DNA of 64,000 nt, from positions 34,782,001 to 34,846,000 of the forward strand of contig OZ038526.1 of the NCBI GenBank assembly GCA_964036665.1. The letters run 5' to 3'. Within the stretch, counting starts at the first letter, position 1, and every line of letters begins with the position of its first letter. This document shows positions 21,373 to 34,700 of this stretch, one piece after another. The DNA is from Gordius sp. MW1. Lineage: Eukaryota > Nematomorpha > Gordioida > Gordea > Gordiidae. The notes under the pieces were generated by a model. The model was not told the origin of the DNA. It saw only the letters and a list, made by a program, of their open reading frames with translations, and did not search any database. A program made the position numbers and the translations under genes.

Positions 21373-21577
21373 TGGACTTAGTTTCGTAAAAACTGCTGGG
21401 TTTTGTTTGGTCGATCTTTGGTTTTAGTCGACCAAACATAAAAAGACCAAAGCTTTTTTGGCTCGTTTTTTTATTCGACCTCTAGGCTTAGTCGAGATTT
21501 GAAAATCGGACCAGAATCGACCGTTAGCCTTAGTTAAACCAAAGGTCGACCTAACAAAACCCATCCGTTGTAGCTGG
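21373..21577. mobile_element. GTCGAC-family MITE
   Basis: TTTCGTAAAAACTGCTGGGT to AACAAAACCCATCCGTTG, with GGTTTTAGTCGACCAAACAT and CGACCTCTAGGCTTAGTCGA inside. It lies directly beside the TTAGGG-bearing MITE. Confidence 0.75.
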
Positions 21578-21589
21578 ACTATCAGATAT

Positions 21590-22560
21590 TTGATACCTGA
21601 TTAGAGTTCCACGGGCAGCCCAATTTTAAAATAAATGATTAGTCTAACTTAACGACTTTTTGGGCTTAACCATTTTTAAATTTAAGCATGGATACTATCG
21701 ATAAAAGGTGCCCGTTTGTCCGCCAACGTTATAAACGACATACAAATATATTTATAGTTCTTATTTTGTCGATATAAATAACATCTTCTTTTTTACTTAT
21801 ATATATATAACTTCGAAATTTTTTAATAGGGCGTGCCTGGCCGGGTATTATAATATAAAAATTTGGAACTGCCCGACCGTGTATAGGCAAATCTAAGTGT
21901 GATTTTGAATATTTTGCTATAGCTGGGTTTAAATCTAAAACGTGTTTGCTTATCTATTTCGTATAAAGTCATATTTGCTGTTTTTTCCATCCATTTTACT
22001 TTAAAACAAGGGTACGAGAGGCAGGCAGGCATTCTAGTTATAAAACCGGTCCGAGTTCTAGTATAAAGATGTAAGAAAATCTGACCTTTTAATTGTACTT
22101 GTGGGATCCAGAGGCTATTTCTAGTTTTATCTCCTCTTTTCCAACTTTTTAAATTTTGAGTTGGGCAAAATGTAAAACTGAAGAAAGGCATAAGAAGATA
22201 AATTTACGCTCGGCTCTTTTTCATTTTACATAATATTATTTATCCCCTTCCATCCCTCTAAAAGGTCCTCGTTATTCTTGTTTATAACCCGAGATGTAAT
22301 GATTAATGATTTTACTCTATCGAAATTATAAAGTTAATCTATTCTTGATTTTTCTTTAACGCTTGTTGGGACTTTACTACTGTGGATATGTTTGCCAAAT
22401 CTAACAGCTTCCCCGATCTCATCTCGAGAGAAGGAAAGTGAAAAATACAAATACCTCAATAATTTCATTTTGTTTCCAGTAGCGGCCACGACCCTTGGTA
22501 ATTTAGGTCGGGCTGCCAATTCTTTAAAAAAATGTTAAAATTTATTACCTCACTTAACTA
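21590..22560. other. Gene-free stretch with degraded GCCCGA-type sequence
   Basis: GGGCGTGCCTGGCCGGGTAT and ACTGCCCGACCGTG near 21828-21885 recall the element at 19425. A minus-strand ORF of 122 codons crosses it, but its residues follow the repeat and no domain is seen. Confidence 0.4.
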
Positions 22561-22566
22561 CACGGC

Positions 22567-22825
22567 ATGGGCGTACGTAGGTTTTGAATTAGGGGGGGGG
22601 GGCAGATTAAAATTTTCCTGAGAGCAAAAAAAAAAAAGGTCTCGACATCCGAAAATTTTCCTGTGAGCAAAAAAAAGCAACTGCCCTAAATTAGGCAGTG
22701 TGGGCAGCCAGACCCCCTGCCCCCCCCCTGGCAAATTAGGGGGGGGGGCAAAACAAATTTTTTTTAATTTGTTAGGGTTTTTGTATTGAAATTTTTTTTT
22801 AATTAGGGGGGCGTATGCCCATGTA
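22567..22825. mobile_element. GGGCGTA-type MITE with G/C tracts
   Basis: ATGGGCGTACGTAGG at the left and GGGGGGCGTATGCCCATG at the right. Inside are several G-runs, a C-run, and a repeated AAAATTTTCCTGAGAGC / CCTGTGAGC block. Confidence 0.6.
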
Positions 22826-24180
22826 CACGCGACCCCAAGGAAGTTTTTATATTTAGCAGAAAATCACCATTATAAAATCCAATACAATTTCGATCCATGT
22901 TTCAATCTAAGCCTGCTCACCAATCTAATATATTCTAGCATGTATCATTCACAATCATTTGGAAATAAACTTCTATTAGTTTTTATGTTTTTTATTGATT
23001 ATAATTGTCGATATTTAATATTACATCGTGTCAATGTTTAACATACATCCTATCGAATTTATAAAACACCAAATCCTTTTCCAAAATATTATTATGTGTG
23101 TTACAAAATCTAATAGTGGCTAACATAAATAAATATGAATAGACAAAGTATTGGTGTTAAATAAAAAACAAAATAGTGGGTAACGAAATAAATTAGTATT
23201 TGTCAATTATCAGTGATAAAATATTTGATTGCTCATCAAACTATTTTCATATATTCACAAGAAATAGATAAAAACACTTTAATATATAATTTGAAATGTT
23301 CGCTCTATAATGGTCAATTATATTTAAAAATAGCTTCAAGTCGGTATACGTATCAGGATGGAGGTCGTAACCTATGAGGGTTGAGCAGTTTATTAGTCTA
23401 AAGTAAAAGTGAACATATATTTAAAAGATATAATCATTTGGTTTGTTGTTATTATAAATGTATTGTATAAAATCGGTGGATTGGATTGATAGCGTAGGTA
23501 GAGGGAAATGGAACGCAATATTTCTTGCTATAAAAGCCCATCATCAGGGGAACAAATCATAAAAAATAAAAAGGGAGAAGATGAAGTCTCGAAAATTAAT
23601 AATGAAGTAAAGTGAGTAAATACGGAGATATAGATATAAAAAACACAATAGAAATTACAAAACTGGTTATAGCGAGAAATTAACAATAGCGATTGTAGGG
23701 ACGGATATTTTTATAACAATCTGTTATTGAAAATATATATTTGTCACAATGCTTGTGTTAAAACACGTATTAATGATATTTCATAGTTGTAATATAATTA
23801 AAGGTTAATAATAATAGTCATCAATGCGGCAATTTTTTATTCGCCTACGGAATTCTTCGTAGGGTGTTTAACAAAATAGGCAGTGTTATTGCTTTATTTA
23901 TAAGACATTTTATCTTTCCTATTATGATTTTAGGAAACAAAAAGTTAACTACCGTATACATAACCCCTACAGATCATATCAACTATAGCTCCTTGATCCA
24001 TTTTACTTCGAAGTTAAAATTCTTAGTTGTTGAATTTTTACTGAGCCATCAGGCATTAATTATAAAAAACTAAATATTTAAAAAAAAAAGGGCTTAACAA
24101 AATGCCTTTTTATTATGTACTATCAAAGTAAGACTCTACATTAAAGGCTAACCTTACCCTGATCTTAAATCAGTTTGCAT
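22826..24180. other. Gene-free AT-rich stretch
   Basis: I see no gene, RNA or clear repeat here. The plus-strand ORF at 23864 lacks any recognisable domain. Confidence 0.5.
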
Positions 24181-24183
24181 TTT

Positions 24184-24375
24184 CTGGTAGAGTTATTCAC
24201 GGTAAACACGAATATATTATAAATTTTTTCCCTATACGTCAAGTTTTTGAAAAGTTGCTAAAAACAGCTCTTTTGGCGTTTTTCAAACGCTAATAACATC
24301 CATATTACAGCAAATTTTTCAAAAACTTGACGTATAAAAAAACAGATTGGTGTTCACCGTGAAAAACTCTACCAG
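24184..24375. mobile_element. 192 bp MITE with about 72 bp TIRs
   Basis: The left arm starts CTGGTAGAGTTATTCACGGT and its inner end is TACGTCAAGTTTTTGAAAA. The right arm is the inverse, with TTTTCAAAAACTTGACGTAT, GTGTTCACCGTGAAAA and CTCTACCAG. The loop is about 50 bp. Confidence 0.85.
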
Positions 24376-24654
24376 GATCTGCAAACAGTTGACCGGTTGA
24401 TTTTATTGGTCTATTTATTATCTGTTGACCAATGTTATCGTTTGCATTTAAATTAAAAACTGGTGCGCATATCATTTTTAATATTATTACACAGTTATCC
24501 ATTAATAGTTGATATAAAAATATTAAAGGTGCAGCATAATTAATTCAGCCAGGTTGCCATTAAAAAAGGTCAACGAACCATCGGTATTAAAGCCTTCCGA
24601 TTTTTCGTTGGAAGAAAAATGAGGTCCGGCGGCCATTTCATTCCCTGGCAAAAT

Positions 24655-24815
24655 GATCTACCCATGGAGAGGGGGGCAATAATGATTAATGGAGGGGCAA
24701 AATGAACATTTTTTAAAATTTTATCCATACTTTTAATAAATTTGAAACAAATTTTTGGATATAGAGGGGGGCAGCCGCCCCTCTTTGCCCCCCCCCCCTT
24801 GGCTAAGGCCATGAA
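24655..24815. mobile_element. GGGCGTAGCC-type MITE
   Basis: GGGGGGCAATAATGATTAAT and GGAGGGGCAAAATGA on the left; GAGGGGGGCAGCCGCCCCTC, a C-run and TTGGCTAAGGCCATG on the right. The terminal motif has drifted. Confidence 0.7.
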
Positions 24816-25267
24816 TCTTCCTTCCCATTTAAATGTATCATTTTAGACATTTTCGCCCCGCCAACCTAAACTATAATTCTCTACTCTCGCAGATGACCGG
24901 CAGGCCTAAAATACCAGTCCCTCCTTTCAACTAACATATTCACCCCAATTGTCGCATCATGCATAGAAAATTTCAGGAACACGCGCGATTAGCCATTTTT
25001 ACGAATCATCAGGCGTTCCCCGATTATTCTTCCAACTTTTTGCTTCAACAAAAATTTAGCATCCTAATCGCGAATATAATATCTAGCCGATAGCTGATCT
25101 CGCGGATGATACTAGTGATGCCTTCGAACTAAAAAGAAATAATAATTAAAAATGATTTTTTAATACTCGTTTAAATGTTTAAGATTTTTAGGAAACAATA
25201 GCCATTTTGAATTTTTTAAGAACCAAAATATAATGTTGACATGGGAAATTAAGTAATAAATAAAAGA

Positions 25268-25390
25268 TTGCATGGGTGTAGTCAAGGGTGGAGGCAGAGG
25301 GCGGAGGGCCAGCCCCCAAATTAATTTTTTTAATACAAATACATTAAAAATTAAAAAAAACTTTGCCCCCCCCCCCCTAACTCGAAAACT
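25268..25390. mobile_element. GGGCGTAGCC-type MITE, right end truncated
   Basis: CATGGGTGTAGTCAAGGGTG, then GGAGGGCCAGCCCCCAAATT and a C-run at 25367. The right terminal motif is missing. Confidence 0.5.
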
Positions 25391-25484
25391 TTATTTTCAG
25401 AAACTAAAATTTATCTTTTGTCAATTTTTCTATTCAATCGTGGTTAATATTTCAAGTCTTTAAATTGGAGGCATAGTAAATATG

Positions 25485-25705
25485 ATATAATTGCTATGCA
25501 ATTTATGGCGCTTTTCGTTGTCCGTCCAGCATGTATCTTAATTGCTGGTTCGAATCCATACGATTGATAATATGACTTTTTGGCCGTACGCTGGCTACTG
25601 ACCAATGAATAAAATGATCATTGGCCAAAATGTAAATCGGAATTTTTTCTTTCTTTATTGAATTGTTATATTGGGTTAACATTGATAATTAAATTACCTA
25701 TTTTA
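25485..25705 (+). repeat. Solitary full unit of the satellite-linked repeat
   Basis: In one piece: TAATTGCTATGCAATTTATG, TTGTCCGTCC, GGTTCGAATCC (box B), GATAATATGACTTTTTGGCC, GCTACTGACCAATGAA, ATGATCATTGGCCAAAATGT, then GGGTTAACATTGATAATTA. This suggests the ancestral order of parts now scattered in the 15.1-18.7 kb field. Confidence 0.75.
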
Positions 25706-28700
25706 TGTTAAATATCGAAAATACAATTAGACCGTAAAATTTCTGAACATCTAAAAGCAAGGCTTTTAAGTTTCATATTTTTAGTAATATAAATCCTTAA
25801 ATTTTGTTCGAACTTATAATAATTTAAAACCACCAAACTACCCAACGCTGGCAATCCTATAAACCTTAAAAAGGTGATCAGAGCCTGAAGATATTGTTAA
25901 TCTAATCTTATAAAATAAATCTCGAGCTTCAAGTACACTTTTTATTTCACTAATAATATTTATAAATGCTCGGCTACTCCATCTTGGTTAAAAACATTAA
26001 TGAATAGACTGGCTTAGTTTTATCAACATAATCCTTATATAATTCCATTTGATCCTTTTAGCATTAAGAAGTAGGTTTCATTTTTGATCTATATACCACA
26101 AAATTAGTGGTAGATGAAAATAGCACGAAAAGAATGATTGTTTAACATATTTATTAATTATTAAAGACTACTTGCTGCTCAGTTATGCTGGGACGGGCCT
26201 ATTTTATAAATAAAGGTCCGACCCGGATTTTTAAGTCTAAAAAACAACCTGAAAATTCTTGGGCCCTGGCCGAGCCTCAAGCCATTCCTGCAGGTTTCTA
26301 GTTGAGGCCAGAGCACTAATCGGAGTGCAAAAAAATCTTCCAAAAAAATTTTTTGCACTCAATGTGTTTGCCTCCCCCCTCCTAATCCAAATCCTGTCTA
26401 TGCTCATGAGTTATGAAAGCTTGCTTTTTAAAAATTAACTATATCTATAATAGCTTTTATAATTCTAATCTTAACAAAGACATCCAATATTTAATAACAT
26501 TGTTACAAGCTTGTTCTAGAAGAATATTATTCTAAACTCCTTCAACTCGTTTTATAATAAGACAAGTTGAAGGAGTTTATAAAATTGACATTATATTTAA
26601 AAACATCTTCCTATCACTTCTATTAAAAATTTCTGTGGCTATTTAAGTTTTTTTTTATCTTTTTTCCCTTTTATTTAATTCCATTTTTTTCCATCTAGGT
26701 AAATTATATTATTTAAATAATTTGCCTAATCGTTTTATACTCCTTTTTTTAGATCTCAAATGTGTACAATTTTTAGCTAAAAAAATTATTTGTTATAATA
26801 TAGTATTATTAAGAGACCCGACTTTTTTGGACATTATGGGGCTGTAAACACTATATTTTAGATGGTTCTTGTTTATAAAATGAATACTAAAAGTTACAGA
26901 TTTTTATGTAGTTAAAACTTAATGATTATTGTTATTTTTGAATATAATGTTCTGTCTCTTATTATGGCAAAAATCATTGAAGTCCAACGCAAATATTACT
27001 TTATAAATATTACATATATATACATATTAATTAAATTTTAGTACTCCTTCAATATTGAATTTTTTTGTTTAGTATTTCGCATTAAAACTTTCAAAAAGTT
27101 TAAAACAGTTCAAACTTTCATTTGAACAGAGTAGCTACTTTATTAATGTTTGATAGTCAGAAATGCAAATGAATAAACTAACAATCTCCTTTAAATTATA
27201 AATGCAATTAAATTTTTTTAATGATCTAAAATGAATATTAATTCCAAGAACAGAAATTTAGGTAGGATCGACCCGTCACTTTAGTAACTTTAAGTTCAAA
27301 AAAGGTTCACGGGTCCAACATACCCATGCAATGATGATTTTAATACATCCCTCTAACTTTTCCCATCTCTTGCAAAAATTATTTTATATGTAAATATAAA
27401 ACAAATTCCAATTTATCCAAGTTTCTTTCCCCCTTCAACCGTTGAACACATAAAAATCGATGAATTTTATGACTAAAAACTACTTACAAAAACTAACACA
27501 TTCTTTGAATGTTAAATAGTTGGACGCATTTGAAGGAGATAACTAATAATACTTTAATGAAGAACAAAGTTCTATAATAAATGACTAAACAAGTTATCGT
27601 GGAAAAACAATATATTTTATCAGAAATTTTATACTAATACACACAATTTTTTTTAAATTAAAATCAATATTTGTGCCATGGCGGCGAATATTTATATATT
27701 CGTTGGGGGTAGAAAACCCATAAAATACCTCGAGTTTTTTACAAAAAAGGAGGACCTTCTTCAAAATAATTAGTTTTTAAATGAAAAACATTTAGTTTTA
27801 TTTTGAGTCAACCTAAAAAAGTTGGGTGTTTTGCCAAATTAGTCTGTAATTTTTACTGCCCATATATAGCACTAATTAAAGGATAACTATTATTTGTTTG
27901 GCTAACTCTTACATCGGGTATATCTTAGTTTATTTATATTTGAAATTTTATAGATTTTTTGAACTATGATCTTTTACTTCATAAAGCTGAAAAACGTGAT
28001 TCGCTATAACAAGTGTTTTTCTACAACCGTATACAAGGCAGTCGTCAACGGATTAATAAAATTATTATTCATAACGAACGCCCACCAATATTTAGTATAT
28101 TTCGATATTTTGGCTATCTTTAAAATTATGCATAAATTGTCAAATTGAATCTTGACAACTCCTGTGGGGCTGCAGCGTGTCATTATAATAGAAAGAAGCT
28201 CTTACGACAGAGGTGGTCTTTAGTATGGCGATTATTGATTATTTTCCATTTATGGCTCGACAGGGCGTCACGGCTTTATAAATAATACTGATGGTGGGCC
28301 GAGGGTTTGTTAAGGGTTTTTGTCCCTGTTTACCTTACCATATCAATAAATCGATATGGCTTCGAGAGGAGCGAATGGGTCAAAGAATGGGGTGGACTTA
28401 ATAAAGTGTTACTTTTCGTACACTTATTAGATTGCGTGCGTTGTGTCTACTCTTATTGGCTTAGCTTCAATCACGGGATTATATACTAATATGCATTGAA
28501 AAAAACGAAATTTATATAATAGCATTTACTTCCTTCCTTTAAGATAATGTACTAATCTGCTTGAAACCTCAAAGTAATTTAATTATATATGTTTTCAAAA
28601 ACGGAGCTACAAATAATTACGGGCCTGTATTAATTGATTTCCCATTATCCCTCAAATTACTATTATCTATCTTGACCTCTTCTTACGAAATCAATAATTG

Positions 28701-28791
28701 AGTGTATTTAATTAAAGTCCAAGGATCATAACAATGAATTTGAAAGTATTTCCTAGCGGCCCCATCACATTTCCGAAACATTCCTAAACGA
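25706..28791. other. Intergenic, 5' flank of ERC
   Basis: AT-rich. It contains a GACCCG / GGGCC patch at 26190-26290 related to the element at 19425, the tail of a G/C-tract MITE near 26335-26408, and a long perfect hairpin at 26534-26578. The sequence just upstream of 28792 may be the ERC 5' UTR. No core promoter is identified. Confidence 0.45.
26534..26578. repeat. Short near-perfect hairpin
   Basis: AAACTCCTTCAACT (26534-26547) pairs fully with AGTTGAAGGAGTTT (26565-26578). After one mismatch the pairing continues to a three-base loop, for about 20 paired bases in 45 nt. Confidence 0.8.
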
Positions 28792-31700
28792 ATGGAAATT
28801 AACGATGAGCTTGAGAATGGCTTAGATTTAGATTCCTCAGAATTTTATACAACACATAGCAAAATTCCTAGGGAGTTATCGGATTCGGAAGCGGGAAACG
28901 CGACTTTAATACACGCATTCGCTGGACCAGCTTCGACAAGTCCGTTTTTGTTGAACAAAAGACACAGGACGCGAAGTGCTTTAAGCTTAAGAAGTTTGCC
29001 GGATTTGGGTGAAGCCGAAGATTCGAATATTCGTTACATAAGCCAACATAGATCACCTCGCATCAATTACAACGATTACAACTCTATTAACCCCTACCCC
29101 TTACAACACGATTTTAACTCCGAACCCAGGGATTGGGAGCCTATGGAACGAGAATATCTGGGAAACAGAATTTTAAGAGAGCCTTTAATCCGATCAAGAA
29201 CTACTAATATGGGAGAAAATAACTTTGCGGGTTTTCGTAAATCCTTTGCTTACCCTCGGCGATTTTCCAGTGTAACCGCTATTTCACAATTAGCAAACGC
29301 CGAAATGAGATCTAATTTCGGGAATGCTAGACCACGCTCCAGACATTTTTACATTGACGGATGGTATGAAGGACCTTACCTAGATGAAGATTATGATCGG
29401 AGGCCAGAACTTAGTTATGAATGCGATTATAGACCAACTATCAGGGGAGATCCACAAGGCTACGAGAATAATCTATCTTATGGCCAAGAGCGGACTCCAC
29501 GTTGGCTTTCAAGAAGACCCAACGATTCCCATCAAGTTTCGTCTTCAATGATACCACCTAGTAAGTATAAGGCAGACATGACTCCTGAACTACGATCACA
29601 CTCACCTTTAAATAATAGAGAGGGGGTCGATGACTACAATTTAGCAAGGCTCAAGTCATATAGGAAAGAATATATGATTCCTGAAAGGTCTACTCCACAA
29701 CGTTATCCCAGTCCGAATCGATATTGTATGAGTCCTAAGACCAGAATTGATCAGTTTTGCCAAAGATCTTTGCAACCAACAGCTGATAATGTGAATCCAA
29801 AGACGTCTTCTAGTATAGCCACCACATCAATTCAGACTAAAAAGCATATAAATCGGCAGTCTAATCCATTTTTGCAAGACAATATACTTCTAAATATTAA
29901 TAATGCAAAATGTGAGCAGCAATTAGATGATAATACTCAAAAAAGAGAAGCACCATGTTTCTCCAAAGGTTTATTAAACGACGATGCATATGTGATCGAC
30001 TTGCAATCCACTGTGTGCCTATTGCAAAAGGAAAATACAGCTTTAAGGATGGAGGTGGAAAGTGCTGCTAAAAAGCTGACTGGTACCATGAATAGTATAA
30101 GAAGTTTTTGGAGCCCTGAGCTCAAAAGGGAACGACAAACGACAAGAGACGAAACTTCTAAAGCTGAAGCCCTTAAAGAACGACTGCGACTTTTGTCAAG
30201 GGAAAATCAGGTTTACATTCACATGACGTCATATTTTATAATTTATATGTCTACTATGTAATTTTTAAATAACTCAACATAATATAATAGTATTAATGTT
30301 TAATATATTGTTATCAACTTTTAATTACAAATACATCTATTAAAAAAATATTATAAATTCGTTGTTTTTCTAAATAAATCGATTAATTTTTTTAATATTA
30401 CAAAAAGGCACCTTGACGGGCATTTTAGGTGATACCTAACGCAAATAGATAAAAGACTTTTTTATTTTTCTTCGTCATTATTATAATATAGGTTCGATAA
30501 AACTGTTGTGGCTAATTTTCAACACTTTCGAATTGTAAAATATTATAAAAATTATATGAAAATAAATCATTATTAATTAACTTATTTAAATTACAACTTG
30601 TGATTTTAAGACTACTCAATTTCTCTAATCAAGTCATGGAGTGGTTCAAATGCTTACCTCATAAATATGTATAAACAAGTGAGTCTCATTTAAATATCTT
30701 AGAAACATCTCTATGCCATGGATAAGATGAAGGCCGAACTTGATGCTCAAGAAGAGCGTCAGAGAAATATGGTAAGAGTCGGGCAAGGGTTTTATTCTGC
30801 TTACTCTGATAAAGATGAGGATTCCGAAAACGCTGAAAATAGAAATGTGCACGATGATCAAGATCAACCTTTAGCCGTTATAGGGATAAAAGATTACGAA
30901 TTATTGATAGAGGAACGTGAAAATATGATAAGGGAAATCGACATTATGCAAGAAAATCTTAAGGTAATCGGAATTTCTCTATAATCACATATTTATCATC
31001 GATGAACCATTGTAGTAATGCCAAAGTTTGACTATAACCGATTATCATTATTAAGATTTATATCAGGGAGAACAAAATCAACATCTTTATCTTTAGTTTA
31101 TTTATCGATATTTAAGGGCGAGTTTAAAAAGTTATGCAGGTTTCTAATAACTTTAATATTTTTTTTGTTAAGTTTTTTTTAATTATAACTAACTAAGTGT
31201 TAACAAATTACTCTAGATGTAGTCTATGTTGACTTTCATTTATTTAGGAATATGAGCTACAATCTAAAATTCAAAAGAAGACATTGTCCAGTCGTGAAGA
31301 CACAATAAAAAGATTATTGGATATGCTACATAAGAAAAATGATAGAAATGGCAATCGCGAATCTGAGGAAACGGGCAATATATTAGCAGAAGACGTATAC
31401 AAGAATGGGACTTCCTACGATGCACATAATGACATGGAAGACGAACAGCAACGAATATCCAAAATAGATGATGAGATGGCTTGGGATAGATTGGGAGCAA
31501 ATTTAATTGCTGCCCAAACTAAAATAGACTTCTTGGAACAAAATTTAGAGATTAAAGATGGAGAAATACATAGGTTAAAAGACCGTGAGAAAATGGTAAG
31601 GTACAGTCATGAGGATTAAATAGTGGCTAGTTGTGTTTTTTGTATACTTTGAAACTAGATTGATTCTTAAGAAATAATGTTGAAATGATTTCTGTACCGT

Positions 31701-34700
31701 TTTACTAAAAGAACATAGTAAAAGCTAATATAGCTTATAACTCTAATATTTTTTATTTAACCATAGACTACATAGACTGTCCAACGCATATGTTTCATAT
31801 AATAAAATGTGACCATTAAATGCACCCTTTTAAATTTAACATCGTGCATGTCTTTCTGAAGTGTACCCCATTGTTAAACAAAAAAATGAATCTGCCTTTC
31901 TCATTAGTTAATAAATATAAATAAATGTTAAAAAATGATTATTTAATAAAATGCAGATGGTACTAAATTGATATAACATCACACCATCACAGATTTTTAT
32001 TTGTAGGAATTTAGTAAATGATATATATTTTAAAATGCTGTTTTTAATTTTTAACTAGTTTAATATTTTTTGATGTTTTAAAAACACTAACCAAAATTAC
32101 TATAATCTATATGTCCTTCCCTTATTTGTGCACATTTTAAAATGGCGAAAAACGGTTTTAAAGTTGATAGGCTATTTATTCTATCAATGAAACTAGAGGC
32201 TATTATTTAATACAATATGTTCACATCTTGACAAACTATTAATTAAAGGCTTGGGACTAAATTATTATTTATAATATTGCTTTTAACAGCTTAGAGAAAA
32301 GAGGGCTTCAGAGAATGATCCATTATTTTACGGGCCATCAAAAATTATAATGCTGGAAAGCTTGATTGAAGCAAAGGTATGTACAGAGTCTATTGTTATT
32401 ATACCAACATAATTTATTTGCTAAAACTATAAATTAAATTTTATATAAAAGGCATTTTTGTTATATTACTTGAAAATAAGTCAAATTAAATTATATTCGT
32501 ATCAAATTGATGCTTTATATAACAATAGAATGGCTACATAGTAGTCACACTTATATGTCACTACACAAATAAGAATCTTTTAAGTTTTCTCTTTAATTTT
32601 GTGAAGCGTGCAAATCATTTTAATCGTTTGTTTATTAAATTTTATTTCTTTAATATATAATCATATATCCTTCTTTAATTTAATAATAAGTTTGTTTAAA
32701 TTATCTATTAAGGAACTAAATATGCTATTTTTAACCAAATATAGATAGAAAAATCAAGTTTAAAAACAATATTATATTGACTACTACAATAGGAAGCGCG
32801 TATAATGACCCTCGAAACTGAGATTAAAATTATGAACAAAGAAATGGAGAGGATCTATGAAAAGAGAGATATGTTGGCCCATGAAGTAGCTTTGGGGACG
32901 GTTGCTGATCAAGCCACGGCTGCGAAAGTTAATTTTTCCAATATGTCGATTGAAGACTTTCAACTTAAATCTTCTGATAAGGCATTCCCACATGATTCTG
33001 ATCAGATGCGTGACCTAACGACTCCCTTAGGGTTGTACAGGAGTTCAGGAACACTTAATGATTCATTAAAAGAAATATCCGGATCTCTGAAGGGAAAAGA
33101 AGATGCCTCTACTATTGAACAGGAAAAAATATTGCGACAACAAGTATGTACCATTTTAACATAATCCATATACTAACTAACATTATTTAAAAACGCTCAA
33201 TTTGTATAAGTGTTGTTAGAAAAATACATGAGATTAGCCAGGGGGGCAGTTAGTCCCCATGTATTATAAAAATGCTTATATGTTTAACAAAAAGTATGAT
33301 AAAATGCTTAAAAATTATCATTTTGCCTGGCTTTGCCCCGTCTCCTTAAGATAACGGGAATAATTATTTTAAAGACTCTTTTTTTTATATTTAATAAATA
33401 GATTGAAAACTTGAGAACAGACCTTAACAAGAGTTACACCGATTTAAGTGGGTATCAGGCGCGTTATGAAACTTTGCAGAAACAGCAAGAAGATTATCAA
33501 AAGCACATAGCTTTTTTGAAGGAGACCATATCTGCCAAAGATGCACATGCGGCTATGCTTCAAACTGATGTACATAATCTGTGTATTGCAATAGTTTACT
33601 TCACATTTAAAAAGTTTTAAAAAGTTACAAATCCATAAAAAAGGATGCGCTTTTAGCCTTCTCAATCTCATCGCTAATCATCATTAAACACTACAAAAAT
33701 TGCACATAAGCATTTAAGAGATATAACTGCAAATAAATTTTTTTTAAAAAACTTACGGTTTTAAGTTTGATGCTCAAAAATGTAAAATTACAAATATATT
33801 AAGCCATCATTATGTATTTTTATTTAACCTTTGTTAATATAAAGATACCTCATTTATAAAATTCATATTTTATTTTTATTTCTAAAAAATTTCCTACATG
33901 GTATATAAATGGATATTATATTTTACATTATTTTGCTTTAAGGTGTTAAAGATTTCATACATTATTTGTTATAAATACTTATTAGTAGATTTATTAATCA
34001 TATAAAAATTTCTAGATTGATGCTTTAAGGAAGCGGGCCGAAGAATTACATCAATCGATTGACGCTACAAAACTAGAAGCTAAAAATGCCATACATGAAA
34101 AAAAACAATTGTCCCATCGCGTTAGCCAATTGGATCAACAACTTGACTTTAAAGAGCAAAAACTAGTGGTTTTTCAACGAAAGGCAAATATTTCAATAAA
34201 TCATACATTGTTATCATTTATTTAATTATAAATTTCTTTATAATTATTTATTTATTTATTTATATATAGGTATCAAGTCTAGAGTCTCTACTCGAGGAAA
34301 AAGATAGCCAACTAAGTATCATGTTAGAAAAATTACGAGAATTTAAAAGGGATGATTCCAACGACTTAAACAAATTATCAACTTCGCAAGGTTCTGGAAA
34401 TTTATGTAGCACAAATTTTACAAAAACTGAATCTATCCCAGGATCCACCAAATCCCTTTCCTCAATTGATACCGGTATAAGTAATCCTTCTTCTGTAGCA
34501 TCGCTGCTAGAAACTTCTAAGTCAAATGCTAATACACAAACAACCAACAATTTAGCAAGCGAAGAAAATATAAAATTAAAAAATTTGGAAAAATTATTGG
34601 AAGACAAAGTTGTGATTATTGAAGAAAAAACGAGAGCATTGAAAGAGGCACAAAAAGAATTGAGTGAAATGAAAGACAAGTTACGTACTTACGAGGATCA

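Noticed and set aside
21823..22191. 122-codon minus-strand ORF
   Set aside because: Runs over GCCCGA-type repeat sequence, with no recognisable domain and no conserved neighbours.
28307..28489. Small plus-strand ORF just upstream of ERC
   Set aside because: No similarity to a known family and no clear splice link to the ERC start; may be 5' flank only.
34260..34679. Minus-strand ORF of 139 codons
   Set aside because: Antisense shadow of ERC exon 8, a Ser/Leu-rich mirror of coiled-coil codons.
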